Positions 1 through 14,900 of a stretch of DNA of 64,000 bases are shown in pieces; the stretch's first letter is position 1; every line of letters starts with the position of its first letter. The position numbers and the translations under genes are program-made. The notes beneath the pieces were generated by a model. The model searched no databases. It saw nothing but the letters and a program-made list of their open reading frames with translations, and was not told the DNA's origin. This stretch comes from Daphnia carinata. Its lineage: Eukaryota > Arthropoda > Branchiopoda > Diplostraca > Daphniidae. The stretch is taken from the NCBI RefSeq assembly GCF_022539665.2, contig NC_081331.1, positions 13,114,638 to 13,178,637 on the forward strand, written 5' to 3'.

Positions 1-1813
1 CAGACGAAAGAGCTTTGCGAACAGTGTCGATGAAACGGGCCCCTCCGCCGATGGGCGCCGTCTGTTGGGTCGCTTCGGCCTTGGCGGGCGTTTCGGCCTG
101 AGACGATCCGCTTAGAAGCGGCGACGACAGGTGTAGGAAGTCGCACGTTTTCTTGTGGAGATCCTCGACCAAATTAGACAGGAGGGCAGTACGCGTCCTC
201 AACTCCAGCCGGGCAAACTTTTGGGCTTTGTAGCAAGCGTTTTCAGCGTTGAGGAGCTTGGTCAGCAGGAATTCACGCAACTCTGGGCCTTTGCGCATAA
301 CGGGTGGATCGGGCAGTGTGGGCCCGAAAAAGTTGACTCCATCGCGAGCCGTCACCGTAATTCGGTAGCGGACATTGGGTGTGCACGGGTCGATGGGCTG
401 CACCACGATGAAGGCATGCAGAAAATGCGAAGCGATCATGTCTGGAGCAAAGGGTGTATTGTCCTCTTGGAACACGACGGCTACTATGTCATTACCTAGA
501 TGGTTGTTTCATCAAACGCGAGGTGAAAAGAATAAATGAGTTTTCTTTTTCTGGTGGTTGGCCCAAAACATCAGGATGGCCATGATTAGGTGGTTCATTC
601 AAGAGCCATCTGTCTTACCGATATGCCGCTTCCTCTGCAGCTGCTGGGCATCGTTCTCCGTATAAGGGAGGAGAGGCGCCACATGGAACATGATTTCGCG
701 GTCGCGGAACGTCTCGTACAACGACTCGACGCCCGTCTGGCCAAACTGCGTGTCCAGACCTCCACGATACCTAAAATAAGCATTTTGTAACAAATCAAAC
801 AACGATCGATAAATAAAATGTCAGACGAACAAGATGGAAACATGTTCTGCTCTTTCGGCGGTGCGCAATTTTTTTTTTTTCAAATAGACGTAAAACTATC
901 GCATTTATTTGTAGTGTGTCCGTTAATAGCTCGAAAGACAAATGGAGCTGAGGATCTCTTTTGAATTGTAAATAAGGTTGAACGTTATTGCGCTTTTTTC
1001 CGTTCATTAATTCATAAATATCTGCCGTCATTTGCGCTGCCCAAAAAGCGATTATTCAAAAGCAAAAAAAAAAAATTAAAAAAAAAAAAAAAAAATAGGA
1101 GGCTCTGCGCGCGTCATCAATTACGGTCATCTCATCAGCGCATAATTGGTCGCTGGCTTCCCGCCGAGGAAATGCAAATAAGCCCCCGCCAAAGGAGAAA
1201 ACAACAAAAAGAATTTTAACAGTTTTCATTTTTTTTTTTTTTTTTTTTTTAAGAGATGCAAATATAGCAAAAGAAGAATCGGCCAAGCGTTGTAAATAAC
1301 CTCGCACATATTGGTTATTCAGTATCCACCCGCCATCATTCATCACGCGTCTCATCCATTCTTTTTTTTTTTTTTTTTTTTTTCCTTGTTCCATGCGAGA
1401 CTTTGAAACCTATTGGTCCCGCCTATCTTACACGTTTCCCCTTTATTTTATTTATATATATATATTTTTTTTTTTAGGTCATCATTTCCAAAAACAAATG
1501 TGTAAAAACTAGTGAGACTGCGTAACGCACGTCGTGGACCGGAAGGCTCATCCATTTGGAATTATTTTATTTACCCTTTGTGATCGAGCAGGTGGATCCT
1601 CTTTCCTAGGACGTCAAGGAACTCGTCGAGGGCGGGTGATGTGCCATTGTTCGAGAAGATGTCCTCTTCGGTCGTCTGGCCAAACCGCTGATGCAACAGG
1701 CCGAATTTGAAGTGGTTGACTAAGACGTGTTCGTCGTAGGCGGCGATCAGCGGCGACGACTTGGGCCACGAAACAGGTACGAATTTCTCGGTGCTCAACT
1801 CTTCGCATAGCAG
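1..1813 (-). CDS. RAP1GAP: RAP1GAP catalytic-domain exons (three)
   Basis: Three exons encode most of the RapGAP fold. Exon 1813-1575 starts after a tttgcag acceptor, reads [16 protein letters not shown] and ends GG before gtaaa. Exon 770-619 opens with G completing a glycine, reads YRGGLD through QLQRKRHI and ends with one base before gtaag. Exon 495-1 opens with GT completing glycine and continues [25 protein letters not shown], then the post-domain [11 protein letters not shown] and [14 protein letters not shown] segments. The left edge cuts it at [11 protein letters not shown], which matches the start of the serine-rich tail in vertebrate homologues, so the remaining tail is outside. No catalytic residue I can recognise is missing. 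The two small introns here (123 and 804 nt) are short compared with those upstream. Confidence 0.95.
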
Positions 1814-4800
1814 CTGCAAAAAGAAAACAACAATGTAAGCGTGAATATTTAAATGGAGAAAACTCCCGACATCATTTCTTCGATGACGATGGAAGAATCG
1901 CAGTGGGAAAAAGAAAAAGAAAAAAAAAAAAAATGCCAAGAGAAAAGAGAGAATGGGCTGTAATCGAACGATGATGCTATTGGTCGACAAACAATAGGGT
2001 GTGGTTGCTATCGCCAAGTCACGGACCAAACGTTGCGCAGTTATTCAGTTTGGCTTTCTTTTTTTTTCTCAAAGATTTCTTCTTACTCGTCAACCTCAAA
2101 CACACTTTGAGCAAAGAAAGAGAAGATAGGAACCGTGCACAGCTTCCTTGACACCAATCACGCCAGCATTTAACCCCATATTGGCACTCGTGTACACGCT
2201 ACCCTCTTCTCGAAGAGGAACCTATTTTCTCAAGAAAAAAAAAAAAAAAATAAATAAAAATAAAACTTCAAACTTTCTACTTTCCCGCCGGTGGTATTTC
2301 GTTGAACGCTTTGAACCGTTGTGCGCGCCTTCCTTCATCTTTAATTGGTTTGGTTCGAGAATTTGGCCGCCCTGTTTCGAACGTTGCAACGCTTTGTCGG
2401 CTGCCTTTTCTCAAAGTGTGTTTCATTCATTTTGACGTTTGCTCACGATTTCGTGAGCCTCTATTTTGTACAGAGTCTGAGGTCCCCGTATTAGTGGCGT
2501 CCATCATTCAAAGAGCATCTAGACGTAAGCTATCGTCCCTTGTTTTGTTTTGTTTTTTTCTTCTTCTTCATTCCGGAGAGCAAGTCGGTGGATTTACCTT
2601 GGCAAATCGAGAAGAAATAAGCCCGTTAACCGAGCTATCTTTGTCTGTTGCCCTTTGCTCATCGCATTCTAAAAATCTTCACGATCCTTCTCTCCAACGA
2701 CTACAGATATAAAGAATCATGAAAAAAAAGCCGTGTGCGCGCGCAACCGTCCCTTTTTTTTTTTTCAAATTCCTTTCATATTTTTTTTTTTTTTTCAAAT
2801 GTTATTTCTCTTTCTTTTTTGAGATCCGCGTTGAATATTTTTGATGGTATGGCTCGTGAGAGGGGGCCACCATTTTTTAAAGAGTCCCATTGAAAAAAAA
2901 AAAAAAAAAAAACCCGCCCAAAACAAATAAATTAGAGGGTAACTGTGACGCGGTAAAGGTCAGTGGTTTACCTGGTTTTCTTGGCCACACACACGCACAA
3001 ACACAGAGAAAATTAAGGAGACGGTGAGATGACGTTAATGGGCTTTGTTCATCTAGTAGCAAGAGCAGAAGAAAAAGGGTGGTTTTTGAAGACAAACACC
3101 GAAATAAAACAAAAAAGGGCCGTCATTTCCATTAGCGTAGCTTGAGTCAAGGACCATTCAACTTGCCAACAGATGGTGCAGACAGTTGCTGGCCAAGTTC
3201 CGCACCGCACTCTGTTTTCCGTGTGTTGTGTGTCCGTCTTGCTTCGTTACGATCGCAACACGAGAAGAATGAGGTAGATAACACATTTTTTTTTTGTACG
3301 TATAAAAAAAGAAGATGCACTCACAGAAAAGAAAGAAGAAGAAAAATGAACGGTAAATAGCCCGGCGGTGGTTGGCGGCGCGTTAAATGGGCTGGGCGGA
3401 TGACCCAACCAAAACGAATGCATACTCCTACTATCCATCTTTTTGGCTTTTCTTTTTTTTTTTTTTATTTTTTTTTTTTCCCGTTGGCTTATTTTACTCG
3501 TTTGTTGTCGTCACGGCAAGTGAGCACGTCACCACATTATTTCGAAATGGCGCAGAAATGGTGGATGAGGTGCAAGAACGAGCAGGATATGCATCATGAG
3601 AGACAGTCAAAATAGCCCCGGTGTCGGGAGGAGGAGGAAGAAGAAGAAGAAAAAACGGACAACGTGCATTATTGCATTACAAACAAGACTCTCTTTGAGC
3701 TCCAAGGACACATGAAAAAAGCAAGGAAAAAAAAAAAGGTTCCTTATTTATCATTTCTTTTGAGAAATGACTGCGCTACACGTCACAGTTGGTTTGTTAA
3801 GACCCCGAGTTTTTTTTTTTTTTTTTTTTATACCTGGTGGGTTACCTCGGTAATGCCAAAATGCCAAGGCTCGCTGAACGCTATTTTTGTTTGTTTTGTT
3901 TTGTTTTTCTCTCGTTGCGATGACAGGACAGCAAGAGGAAACCAAATGGAAAGAAACAAGAAGAAAAAGATGAATCGAAAAAAAAAAAGAAAAATAAAAC
4001 GTCCGCGGGCAAAACTGGAATCCCGGCCAACCGGCTCTCGTTGTTTGCCTCTTCTTTTGAAAGTTTGTCGTGTAGAAAATGTACAGAAAACGAGAGAAGG
4101 AAAAAAAAAAAAAAAAAAAAAAAAGAAGGTGGCGGATGTTACGACACTAATGGGCGAGGAACTCAACGACACTCGACACGGGGTGTGTGCACAAAGAAAA
4201 AAACCATCTGGCACGGACGCTGGTTCCATGGAAACCGAGCGAGATAGAACCAGGCAAACAAGTCGCCCACACCTTTAACACGTTCACACACTCAACACAT
4301 CGAGGTGGGTAACAATTGCCTATCAGGGGAGCTATAAAAGTTCTCCAGTTTGCCATCAGACATTACGAAAAATGTACACACAATTTTTTACACGAAAGTG
4401 CGGATTGTGTAACGCAAAATTGGGATCGAGAAGCAGGTGGATAGATGCGGTGTAAAAATATAAATAAATATAAGAAATAGTTTTCCATACTTTGGCCATG
4501 CGGTGAGGCGATGCTTGGTCGCTGAGGCAAGTGGCCGGAACGACCTCGTGCAACGTTCCGGTCTGCAGACGAAGGATGAGCCGGACATAATCCTGGCCGG
4601 CCAACATTTCATGTTTCACCGACAATAAGACGGGCCCGAGCGCATCGTCCTGAGCCACAAAGTTCTGGTGTTCCTGCAAATGAAAAAGAAAAACAAACAA
4701 AATCAATAAGACGTTAGTTTAAAATAAAAAAAAAAAAAAAAAAAAACTAAGTAAAGAAACAAAGAGCTGCTCACGCTCGCTAAGACTATTACTGTCACTC

Positions 4801-7800
4801 TAATTGGTCAAGCGAAAATAAATAACATAAAAGCCTTTCTGTTCAGTATGCCCTCTCTCAACAACTAAAATACATTAGACACTCTGTCCTTCACGACATA
4901 CTCGACTTATTTCCCTTGGCTTTGGACGGAAGTAAGGTAGAGGAGGGGGGGATTTAACGACGGACATGAGAGGTGCGCGAGGCATTCCCACGACGCTTCT
5001 CCGTCATTATCAAACATTCACACACACGCATAAAGAAGAGATACAATAATAACAAAAGAGCATCAAGGACGTCGGCCATCCCTTCCCACGGGGGTGGCGT
5101 CTGATTATGCGGATGCATTTCCCATCGTGTTAAAACACGGAGACCCGTCCCCACATCAGGCGAAAATCTCACGTCTTCTGTGGTCCGTGTAGAGAAGAAG
5201 AAAACCGGAAACCACCAAATAACCCTTCACGATGAGACAAACCACCTCTTCCTACACTTCCCCTTTTTTTTTTCTCTCTTTTTCTCGTGGACAGGGTAAT
5301 CGGAAGCGTTCCATCATTATGCCAGGAGCAGACTACTCTCCATCTAAAAACCGCGACACATTGAAAAAACTTTGATGAAATATGGTACGCCCTCCATTTT
5401 TCTTTTTTTTTTTTTAAACAAGATTTTCAATTTCTTTTTTTTTTTTTTTTTTTTTTGAGGGGGGATTCTGGAACCGATTATTGTAGAGTTTTGGAACTGT
5501 CCTCTTCGCTATTGTCCATTGATGTATTGTTCGATTTTTCGGTCGTTTTGTTTTCTTTTTTTTTTTCCCTTGGAAAATGGTTTTTTGTTATTGTCCAGCA
5601 ACGCACCTGTTCACTTCAGGTGTGAGATAAAATAAGGGTGTACGTATCAAACTTCCCTCTTTTGATCGCCATATGCGGGTTCCAGCACCTTTTATTTTCG
5701 TGTAATCTTTTTTTTTTTTTTTCTTTCTCTTTCACAGTTGCTAGCAAAACCAGAATGTTTGAATTGGCCAATCAAGTGGGGCGGAGGGCAGGTGCGAATG
5801 TACGGCATCAATGTATTGTGCGTGTTGTGCCACGATAAGGGATTTTTATGTTTTAATACTTGTCGTCGTCTACCTGGTGTCTTTTTTCCCTCGAGCAACA
5901 CCAGCAACTTTCCCTACACGACCGTGTTCCACATCGTAAAAAAAAACAGAAAGAAAAGAAACACCTGGAGGTGGGAGACGGTACTGCACACACATTCGAC
6001 GAATCAAACAAAGAAGGGAATTTTTATCGATATTATTTTTGATTGCAATTGTTTACGGCCAATAGCTGGAACAGGTTTTTTTTATTTTATTTTATTTTTT
6101 TCTATTTTTATCTTCCACCTACTTTGAAATGGCTATTCAAATATTTTTAGCGAGTGAGTCATTGCAATCACGAAATGTAAGGTAGCGAACCTGTTTTCCT
6201 CAGTCTACTACGTTTTGCGTAATAACACGAAACCGCTGCTTCGTGTTGCAAATCAAAAGTATTTGGAACGGAACTGTTTGTTTTTAAAAATAGGACACAG
6301 CCGAGCTACACATTATTATTTTTTTTTCTTTCATTCTGGTTAAGATAAAAAAAAAAAAAAAAAAGTCGGCCATTATTCCACAAACTGACTTGCTTTTGTT
6401 TTTGTACGTGTTCGTTAAGGCGTTTCGTAAACAAGTGTTGTCACCGTCGTGGGCCAACAGTGTGGAGAAAATTCAACCGGTGGCCCTGAAACACATCTGG
6501 AACGGCGTGTAACTGTTACACCATTTTTTTTTTTTTTTGGTTCATTTTCGACGGAGTAAATATATCGACGGGGGTAATAACCAACGTGAATACGACCAAA
6601 GTCATTTGAGAGTCGACCTCGTTTTCGTGTCCCTATTGGCATTTCGGTTTTTTTTTTAAACGGTTTGACCGACCAAGAGGAAACGCGAGGTTATTTAAAA
6701 ATGGCGGAAACAGCTGGAACTTCTTTTATTTCACATTGAAAACTCAACGTCATTTTTTTTTTTTTTTTGTTTCCCCTCTCTTTTTTTCTTTATCTCAGTG
6801 TCTATATAATATCCCTTTTGTAAAAGAAACACACACACAAAAATGGGAGTAGCCTCTCTCTCTTTTCCTCCCCTTATTTTAATGACATTAGAAAAACGAG
6901 AAAGGGTGTGGACCTTTTTTCCTCATCATTTCGTTCTTTGCTCTAAAAAAGAAAAAAAAGGAACCAGCTGAGAAGGGGAAAAAAAAAAATGATAAGAAAG
7001 AGAGAGAGAGAGAGAGGGGGGTCTTTGACCGGATGTAAGCAGTAGCCCATCTCCGCTTGCTCACTCTATTCCATCAGTATACATTTAAACAGATGAAATG
7101 CATTTCCCGTTTCAAAACTTCCTACCTTGTCGAACATGACGTCACGAATCGTTTTATTTTAAATCATTTCTTTTCACTTTGCGGGGAGGAGGGGACTTGG
7201 ACGTATTTTTTTTGGCCTGATGCCTATCATCGACCGTGAATGTTTCAAAGGCAAAAATAATAATAAAAACAAAAAAGAGAGACGGAACATTTTGATAATA
7301 AAAGGAAATGCTTTGGACAGGAAAAAAGGGAAACAAAAAAAACATAAAAGGCTTTTCGCCTCTGGTAAATGCGGATATGGCCAACCATTCAAGCTCGTAG
7401 TCAATTTTTTTTTTTTTTTACGGCCCATCCGTTTCCTCCTCGGCTGGATTCCCATCGTCGCCCCTCACAATAAAAAAGAGGGAAAAAAAAAAAAAAAAAA
7501 TTGCGGTTTTATCCAGATAGGTACTTTCATCAGTTTGACGAACTTTATCATATAGGGAAACGATCGTTTGCTAATATGGAAAGTATGACCGCAACTAGAT
7601 GGATTTTTATACCAAAAAAAAAAAAAAAATGCTTATCTCTCCATGAGAACGAATGCGTCAACCGTGTCCTATGATTGTGGTTTACAATAAAACACATCAG
7701 AGGGGAGGGAAAAAAAAAAACAAAAAATTCTTTCCTAAAGCAAAAAAAAAAAATAAAAAGAAAAATAAAAAGAAATGACCGACCTAAAATGGCGGCGAGA

Positions 7801-10800
7801 CCAAGGTCGATTAACGATCGTTACGTGTTTTTTTTTTTTTTTTTTTTTTTTTTGGCTGTCCGATTTCTAATGGATGTTACGTAAAAAAAGGCGATACGGA
7901 TAAAAATCTTGAAAAAGAAAATGGGCGGACGGAGGGGGGGGGGGTATCCATTTTCTCGTTGAATTGCGTCTACATGTAAAAGATGTCAATCGAAATCGCA
8001 CCCAAGTGAAAAGTATAAAAACGCATTAAGTCATTCGGGCTCCTCTCCTTTTTTTTTTTTTTTTTTTTTTTATCTCCGCCGGGGTCGATGAGTGCGGAGA
8101 AGAAGACAAGAAAAGGCATTAAAAACAATTGCACCTAGAGAACACGAAATGGTAGAGGTTATATTACGCCAGACCGAAAATGAAAAGAGCATCGTGCGTT
8201 CACACGGGAATTCAGCTCTTTTGATTCCTCCGTTGAATTCCCCTTTTTCTATCCCTCTCCCCAACAACTTGGCACTGTGATTACCAACGATGATGCTGTA
8301 CTCCCTCCTTGTTTTGTGTGCCTCCCTTCTTCACCTCAACCACCACAACACAAGAAAATAAAAATAAAAAGGCTGTTGTCTATCCATAGATGAAAGGAGA
8401 ACCAGTAGAACTCTTCCAATTCTTTGCCTTACGGTTGCCCAGCTCTTCTTATATATATATATAGTGGGCCACCCAGCAATTATTATTACCATCCTATCAT
8501 ATCATAAAAAAAAAAAAAAAAAAGGAAAAAGAATAGAAGCACAAAAAAAAAAAAATGATGATGATGATGATGAACGACGAGGGGGTTTGAGAGAACAAAG
8601 ACATAAGAGGGTAAAGAAGAAACGGAAAAGAAAAAAAAAAACATGTTCATAAAATGCGCGTATAAGAACATTTTGAAAAAAAAAAAAACGTAGTCCGGGT
8701 TTGGCCCGGCCGTTTCGATCGGCGCCAACGATCCATTTCACCTTGAATTCTCTACTCGTCTTTTTGATCATTCTACGCACGCATTGGTTTTTCTTGATGA
8801 GAGCAGATCGATTATTATAACAGCCAGTTCAAGAGAAAAAAAACAAAAGGCCGTCGGAAAATTCATCGTAAATGGGCGACTGATAAGAAAAGGGCGTAGC
8901 GAAGTGATGTACAATGGAGAGCAATCCAATGATTTTGCCATTCATTCCTTTACGCGTTGTGCATAAGGAAGAGATACAAAAAAAAAAAAAAAAAAAAAAA
9001 GAGTTGTTTGCATAGAGGATTGCGTTCGGTCGTGATTTGTTCTTTGCCAATAAACAAAAACTCAAAGGCCAACCGTGAGTTGGTTACGGGAGGAAACCCC
9101 CTACACTCACTTCCCACGCCCCGTGAATCAAGCAAATAGTATTTTACATCTCACTTGTTCCTCTGTTTGAATCACCATAAAAGGCTCGCCAAGTAAAATG
9201 AATCGAAGAAAACAAAAACACGACCCCCTCCCCTCCGCACAAAGAAAAAATGAAAAAAAAAAATAAAAAATAATTTCCCGTGTCGTAATCCGACAGAAAA
9301 GGCAGCAACGATGACTCTCTTTTGTTTTTAGCGCAGTGCTGGGGGTGAGGCTTGTCCCGCCGGATATATTTTATTTTTTTAAAATATTTTTGCATTTTTT
9401 TTTTGTTTTTGTTTGTGGTACTTGTAATGCCAACTCTATAAAAGTGTGTGTATGAACACGACACAGCTACCCTGGGCCATTTCGTCTGTCCATTAAGTCG
9501 AATGGAATTTTTTTGTTTTTGCCCAAACAAGACAAAAAGAAAAAAGGATATAAAAAACGGACAGCTCGGGTCGATAGGGCGGCTTTGCGTGGCAATCGAT
9601 CCACACAACCGGACGAAGAGCGGGGGGGATGCAAGGCGACATGAAACTACAAGAGAGGCGTGGCCTTAAAACTATTGATTCGAACTTTGATCACAAAATC
9701 TTTTGTGATCTTCCTTTTAGTTATTCAATTTAATTTTAAGAAAGAAAAAAAGGAGCAACAGCTTGAGATGATGGACTCAAAGAGAAAGTTCAACAACGTT
9801 GGCAACAGCGGGGTTCAACAAGAAAAACAAAAAAGCGATACGATGGCAAAGTCACAAACTCTCGTTAAGTCAATACCCAAAAACAAAAAGGTGAAACTCA
9901 ATTTTGAAAAAGAAAACAACAAAAAAACAAAAAAACAAAAAGAGATCAAGTTGAGAGACGGGGTTTAGGAGAACGGAATTGGAGAACAAAAGATCGAATA
10001 CCCCGCTGAACTTTAACGCAAGATTGGAAAAAGTGAAAAACAAAAGCCGAGCGGCAATTGAATGGCCTTGCCATTCGGAGTAGTCCCTGTCGTCGCTTGC
10101 GGTTACACGTCTCGTTTCTGCTGTCAGCAGGTCATCGTGATCTCTTTGCATTCTGGGGTAATTAAGGAACGAGGGGGTAACTCTCTCTTTCTTACTTAAA
10201 CATGAACACGTACAAAGGAGCCGTTTTGTCGGGCAGGAAAACCGAAATCTGCGTGACACGTTCGGTGGATTTAAAGAGAAAAAAAACAAAAAAAAAAGGG
10301 AAAGTCGCGCATTTTTTTTTTTTTTTTTAAGGCGCGACAGCTGACACCTTTGACCTCATGCAAGTTTTGCCGATGGGCGATCGTGAAATGCGTAACCCGA
10401 CGATTGCGCAATGTACACACCGCAGACAATTCACTTTCACGTTTGATCTTTTTTTATTATTTAAACTTAAAGAAAAAAAAAAAAGAAAAAAGAAAGAAAT
10501 ATAGCCACTCACTTTGCCGACGAAAAAACGGCGGTAACAGCGGGCCGTCTCGTCCAGCTCCAACTTGCACGAAGCCGTCTGCGATGGATCGGCTGGCGCC
10601 GCTGCCGTCGTGTCGCTGCCGTCGTCGCACCAGTATCCGCCCGATCTTGGCAGCACCACCTGTTACATTCCAAACAATAAAGCGATGCGTTATTATTATT
10701 ACAATTTTTTTTTTTTTTTTTTTTTTTTTTCATAGTTATTTTTTAAGTGGGATGATCGTTATTAAGCGAGCCCGTTTTACGTGCTTTCATTAGCACAAGT

Positions 10801-11922
10801 TCGTGGAAAGAGAACGGGAAACTATGAGCGAATAGCAAACTACATGAAAAATGCCTAGGTCATCTAAATGCATCTCTCGTTTTTCTTCCGTTTTTTTTTT
10901 GTTTGTTTTTTTGCATTAAGTCTACTTTTAACGATGTGGGAATGCAGCCAACGAGCCCATTTTCTACTAGCCCATGTTCTTTAAAGAAAAAAAAAAATAT
11001 TAAAATAGCTGGCAGCTTGCAGGTAAAGTCAGCGTTTTTCGTGCAAAGAAGTATCTTTTCAAAACACTAAACATTTATTTTTTTTTTTACGTTGTATCTA
11101 TTTATTTGATTTTAAGATTTGAGTTTTTTTTTTTCTTTTTTTCGTTTGCCTGCACCTGATTATCATGTAGATGGCTTTCTTTCGCCTGACTGGCCTTTTA
11201 AAATAAAATGAATTCTCTTTTATTTTCCCTTTTTTTTTTTTTTTTTTTTTTTTCAAATTAAAGTTATTCATGTTGTTTTCGTACCATGGGATACGGTCCA
11301 GGTTTGGAAAGGACTTCTTCGAGAATGTCACGCGATGGATGCGCAGGTGGGGTCGAAATGGCCGCCGCCGCCCCGCCAGATTGCGTAGGTGAATCCGAAC
11401 CTCCGGCTGATCCATTGGTGAACGCTCCAAGGTCGTTGTGGCTCCCTCTGCTTCCGCCGCTTCCACCGCTGCCACTCGGTTTGGGGGCTAATTCCAAATC
11501 CCGCGATGTGCTCTGGACAAACCGGAAGAGCAACGACATAAATACAGGAAGAGAAAATAAAATAAAATAAATACCAATGTTTAAACCCCCCTCCCCCCCC
11601 CCCAAAAAAAGGGGAAGACCACACACATACAGCAAACTGGACATGGCATCGTAATAATCGCCATTGGCTAAAAACCCTGGACTGTTCTTTATTATTTTTT
11701 TTTTTTTTAAGGTTTTCATTTTTGTTTTTGTTTTTCTACTGTTTCCTTTATTTCCACTCGTGTGTTAACCGCAATCTGAGGGCCATGGCACCTACCATCG
11801 TCATTAATGGCCATCTTGCCACTATACCCGATAGGTAAAATGACACGCGTCCACGTTTGTCTTTCACTCCTCCCTTTTTTTTTCTTTTTTCCTTGTGGTA
11901 CACGAAAATACAATACCACTTG

Positions 11923-11954
<32 letters not shown>

Positions 11955-14900
11955 GGCGCATCTAGAAATAATGGTAATAAGACCAGAAATCGATTGGAAG
12001 TGCCTCCCTGCGCTGGAATTGCTAATCAGCGGCCGATCGATCATTGCCAGCCAGACGGACAGGAGGAGATTGGTCTTATAGATCGCTTTCTTGGTTTTCT
12101 CCATCGTCACGGTCAGCCGGGATCAGTCACACTACCCCCCCCCCCTCCCCCAGAAAAACAACCTACGTAATCAAGGCATGTACCATTTAAAGTTGATGGT
12201 ACGAGGGGAAGAAAAAAAAAAAAATCATTTCATATACAATTTTCTTTTTGATTCTCCCACGTAAGATGTTGGCCCTTTTTATTTTTATTTTTTTTTTTTT
12301 TCAAAATCGATTATTTATTTTTAAATGTTTAAGAGGGGGGAACAAAAATCTAACGTGTCAGATGACTGTACAGATGGGATGATCCCTCCTGCTGTCTTGG
12401 TTTTCCACTCCTTTTCTCTTCTAAAACTCGACAACAACAATAACATAATCCGGAGCAACCAACGGACAATAGATCCTACTTTTTCCCTTTTTTATTTTAT
12501 TTATTCCATTCTTATCTCTTTCTTCTCTTTAAACGCGTGTTTCTAGAAACGTTGACATCGATGTGTGTCTGTCTATTTACACAGAAAGAAAAGAAATATA
12601 TCAAAAAAAAAAAAAAAAAAAGCCTTTAATAATTTCCGGTTGAGAGGGCCGCCATTCAACACTGTCTGGTTGTTAAGTCCGTGTTATGGGACACGGCGAT
12701 ACGTGCAACAATCACAAGCACACGCCAGCGTAGTCAAGGTGACGCGCGATTCTGATACCGTTGCCGACGAGAGAGAGAGAGAGACCACGGGTCCAAGGTA
12801 AATGAATAAAAATGGCTTCGCCAATCGGAACGGTGGTTTCCGACGGTAGAAACAAAACACGCGCAGCGCAAGAGACACACATCTTTGCCATAGCCCGCAA
12901 AACAGTGAGCCGGTGCGAAAAGAAATCTGAAATCGATTGCGCAATGCCCCACGTTCAATAAAATCGAAACGCACACGTCTAGCGTTTTCGTTTTCTACAA
13001 GCGTTAGTGATGATAAATAATGAATGGCACAACACGACGGCTTGTGCCAGATGAACGATCCATCCGTCGTGATTAATATGAAAAAGAGTGACGCAGGTGA
13101 AGAGGAGAAAAAAAAAAAAAAAAAAAAAAAGGGAGCGGCGTGTTGGATGAACGAGGAATGGGAAAACAAAAAACTTACGGCAGTTGAGAGCCGCGATTCG
13201 GATCGCAAACGTAACACGCCCATGATCATTGGAACCGCGTTTCAGGTTTTTCCTTTTTTTTTTTTTTCTCTCCCGAAAACTAAAACGGCCGACTCATCCA
13301 GAACCACCAGCACCAAGCAAAACTTTGTTTCCGATGAAACAAATGTCAACTGTCACACAACCGCCTGTGATTTTCGACCAGTTCCAGTTCAAACACACAC
13401 ACACACACACACACCCCGTCTGCTTGTCTTTTGATTTCAAACATACGCCAACACAAACAACTAAGTTTTAAATATATATAAATATTATATGTCTGTATGT
13501 ATACACCGGCCTCCCGAGTTGGCAGACGCACAACACACACACAAGAAACACACACACACACTGGAGAAGAGAGGAGAAAAAAAAAACAACACACACACAT
13601 ACACACACGCAAGTCGACAGCTGTGAAGGAGAGTTGTAGCGAGGACACACCTGGCTTCTACCTGGTCCGACTCGAGACTGACTCGCTTCAACAGCCGACC
13701 AGCCGGAGCTCCCTCTCCCTCTCTCTCTCTCTTTGCTTGTATTTTCTTTCCCAGAGTGCGCCGTAAAAGGAAAAACGCAGGGCAAAAAGCGAGCGGAGTA
13801 TGGACTTACACACACGCAGTGGGGGGAAGTGACTGTTGAGAAACAGACAGGAGTGAGAGAGAACCCTCCTTTTGCTCGTTTCCATCGCTGGTCTTAACAC
13901 ACAGCTGCCCTCAACTCCTCCCACAGTCGTTCGCCTTCTTCTATTGTATATATCATCATTTTTAACATCACGCAGTCAAGTAAAGCAGCCCGGAGAATTC
14001 CAAATGAGCATTACTTGAACAAATCAAATAAAATATTGAAAGATACGACAGCCCGTTTCCATTTTTAATTGCGTACCGCGAACGGAACTTTTGGCTCGAC
14101 GTTGTCTTTTAAAGTAGAATGTAAATTTTTAGTGATAAGTCCTCGCTTGTCTTGTCGATGACTCAACGCTTGGGCATTGCTTATTCTTAAGACGACACCC
14201 TCGAAGAAGTTAGAAAAAAAAAAAAATGTCGAACGTACTCGTTGATAAAGAGTCAAAGTACCTGGCAATCTAGCACTACGAAATGCTGCGACCGTTATAA
14301 AAGCTTGAGGGGCTATTTGAATACAGTGTATAGTGTACATCAAAACAAGCATGCATTCGTTGCGCCGTACGCTCTTCTTCGAGAATGGGGCGGAGCATTT
14401 CTTTTCTAGAAGAAGAAGAAGAAGAAGAACGAAAAGCTAGAAACAAGGAGAGCCCCGAAAAGACGTTTGCCTTGATTTTTTTTCGAGAGGGGTTGCTACA
14501 TTACTATAACTCGTCTCAAAAAGTTAGCGTGGCGCATTTTTTTCGTGTTGTTCTTATTCTCTACCATGAGAGGCGTGACTCGGGTTTCATAGTCTTACGC
14601 ACGAAAAAAATAAAAGAGAGGGGGAAAAGAAATAGATCTAAAATAATAACAACAATGAGATGGCAGGCTCTATCTAACGTGCTGGTTCTTATTCAACATT
14701 AATGGTCTTGTTAATTACTCCGCCCAGCATATCGACGGTCTCTTTTAAGGCACCGCGTCCCTTTTATTTTTGTTCAGGAAAAAAGAAAAAAAAAGTGCTC
14801 CCCTTTTTTAATTTCCATCTCATTTTCTATTTCGAATGGAGCATTGCAATATATAGAAAAGTTAATCAAGAGCATAGGACGGCAACCTTGGCGCATTTCG

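Noticed and set aside
155-499. Plus-strand ORF over the left-edge exon
   Set aside because: It is the complement of the RAP1GAP catalytic exon, which has clear homology on the minus strand.
1056-1394. Long poly-Lys/poly-Phe ORFs such as 1056-1394 and 3664-4278
   Set aside because: They are translations of A or T homopolymers and have no splice, codon or family support.
10063-10146. Minus-strand open segment [17 protein letters not shown] as a RAP1GAP exon
   Set aside because: Acceptor phase does not fit the phase 0 intron and the 3' side lacks a GT donor (gcaagg only).
13391-13625. Direct CA repeats as a CRISPR array
   Set aside because: Simple dinucleotide repeats without unit-and-spacer structure, in an animal genome.
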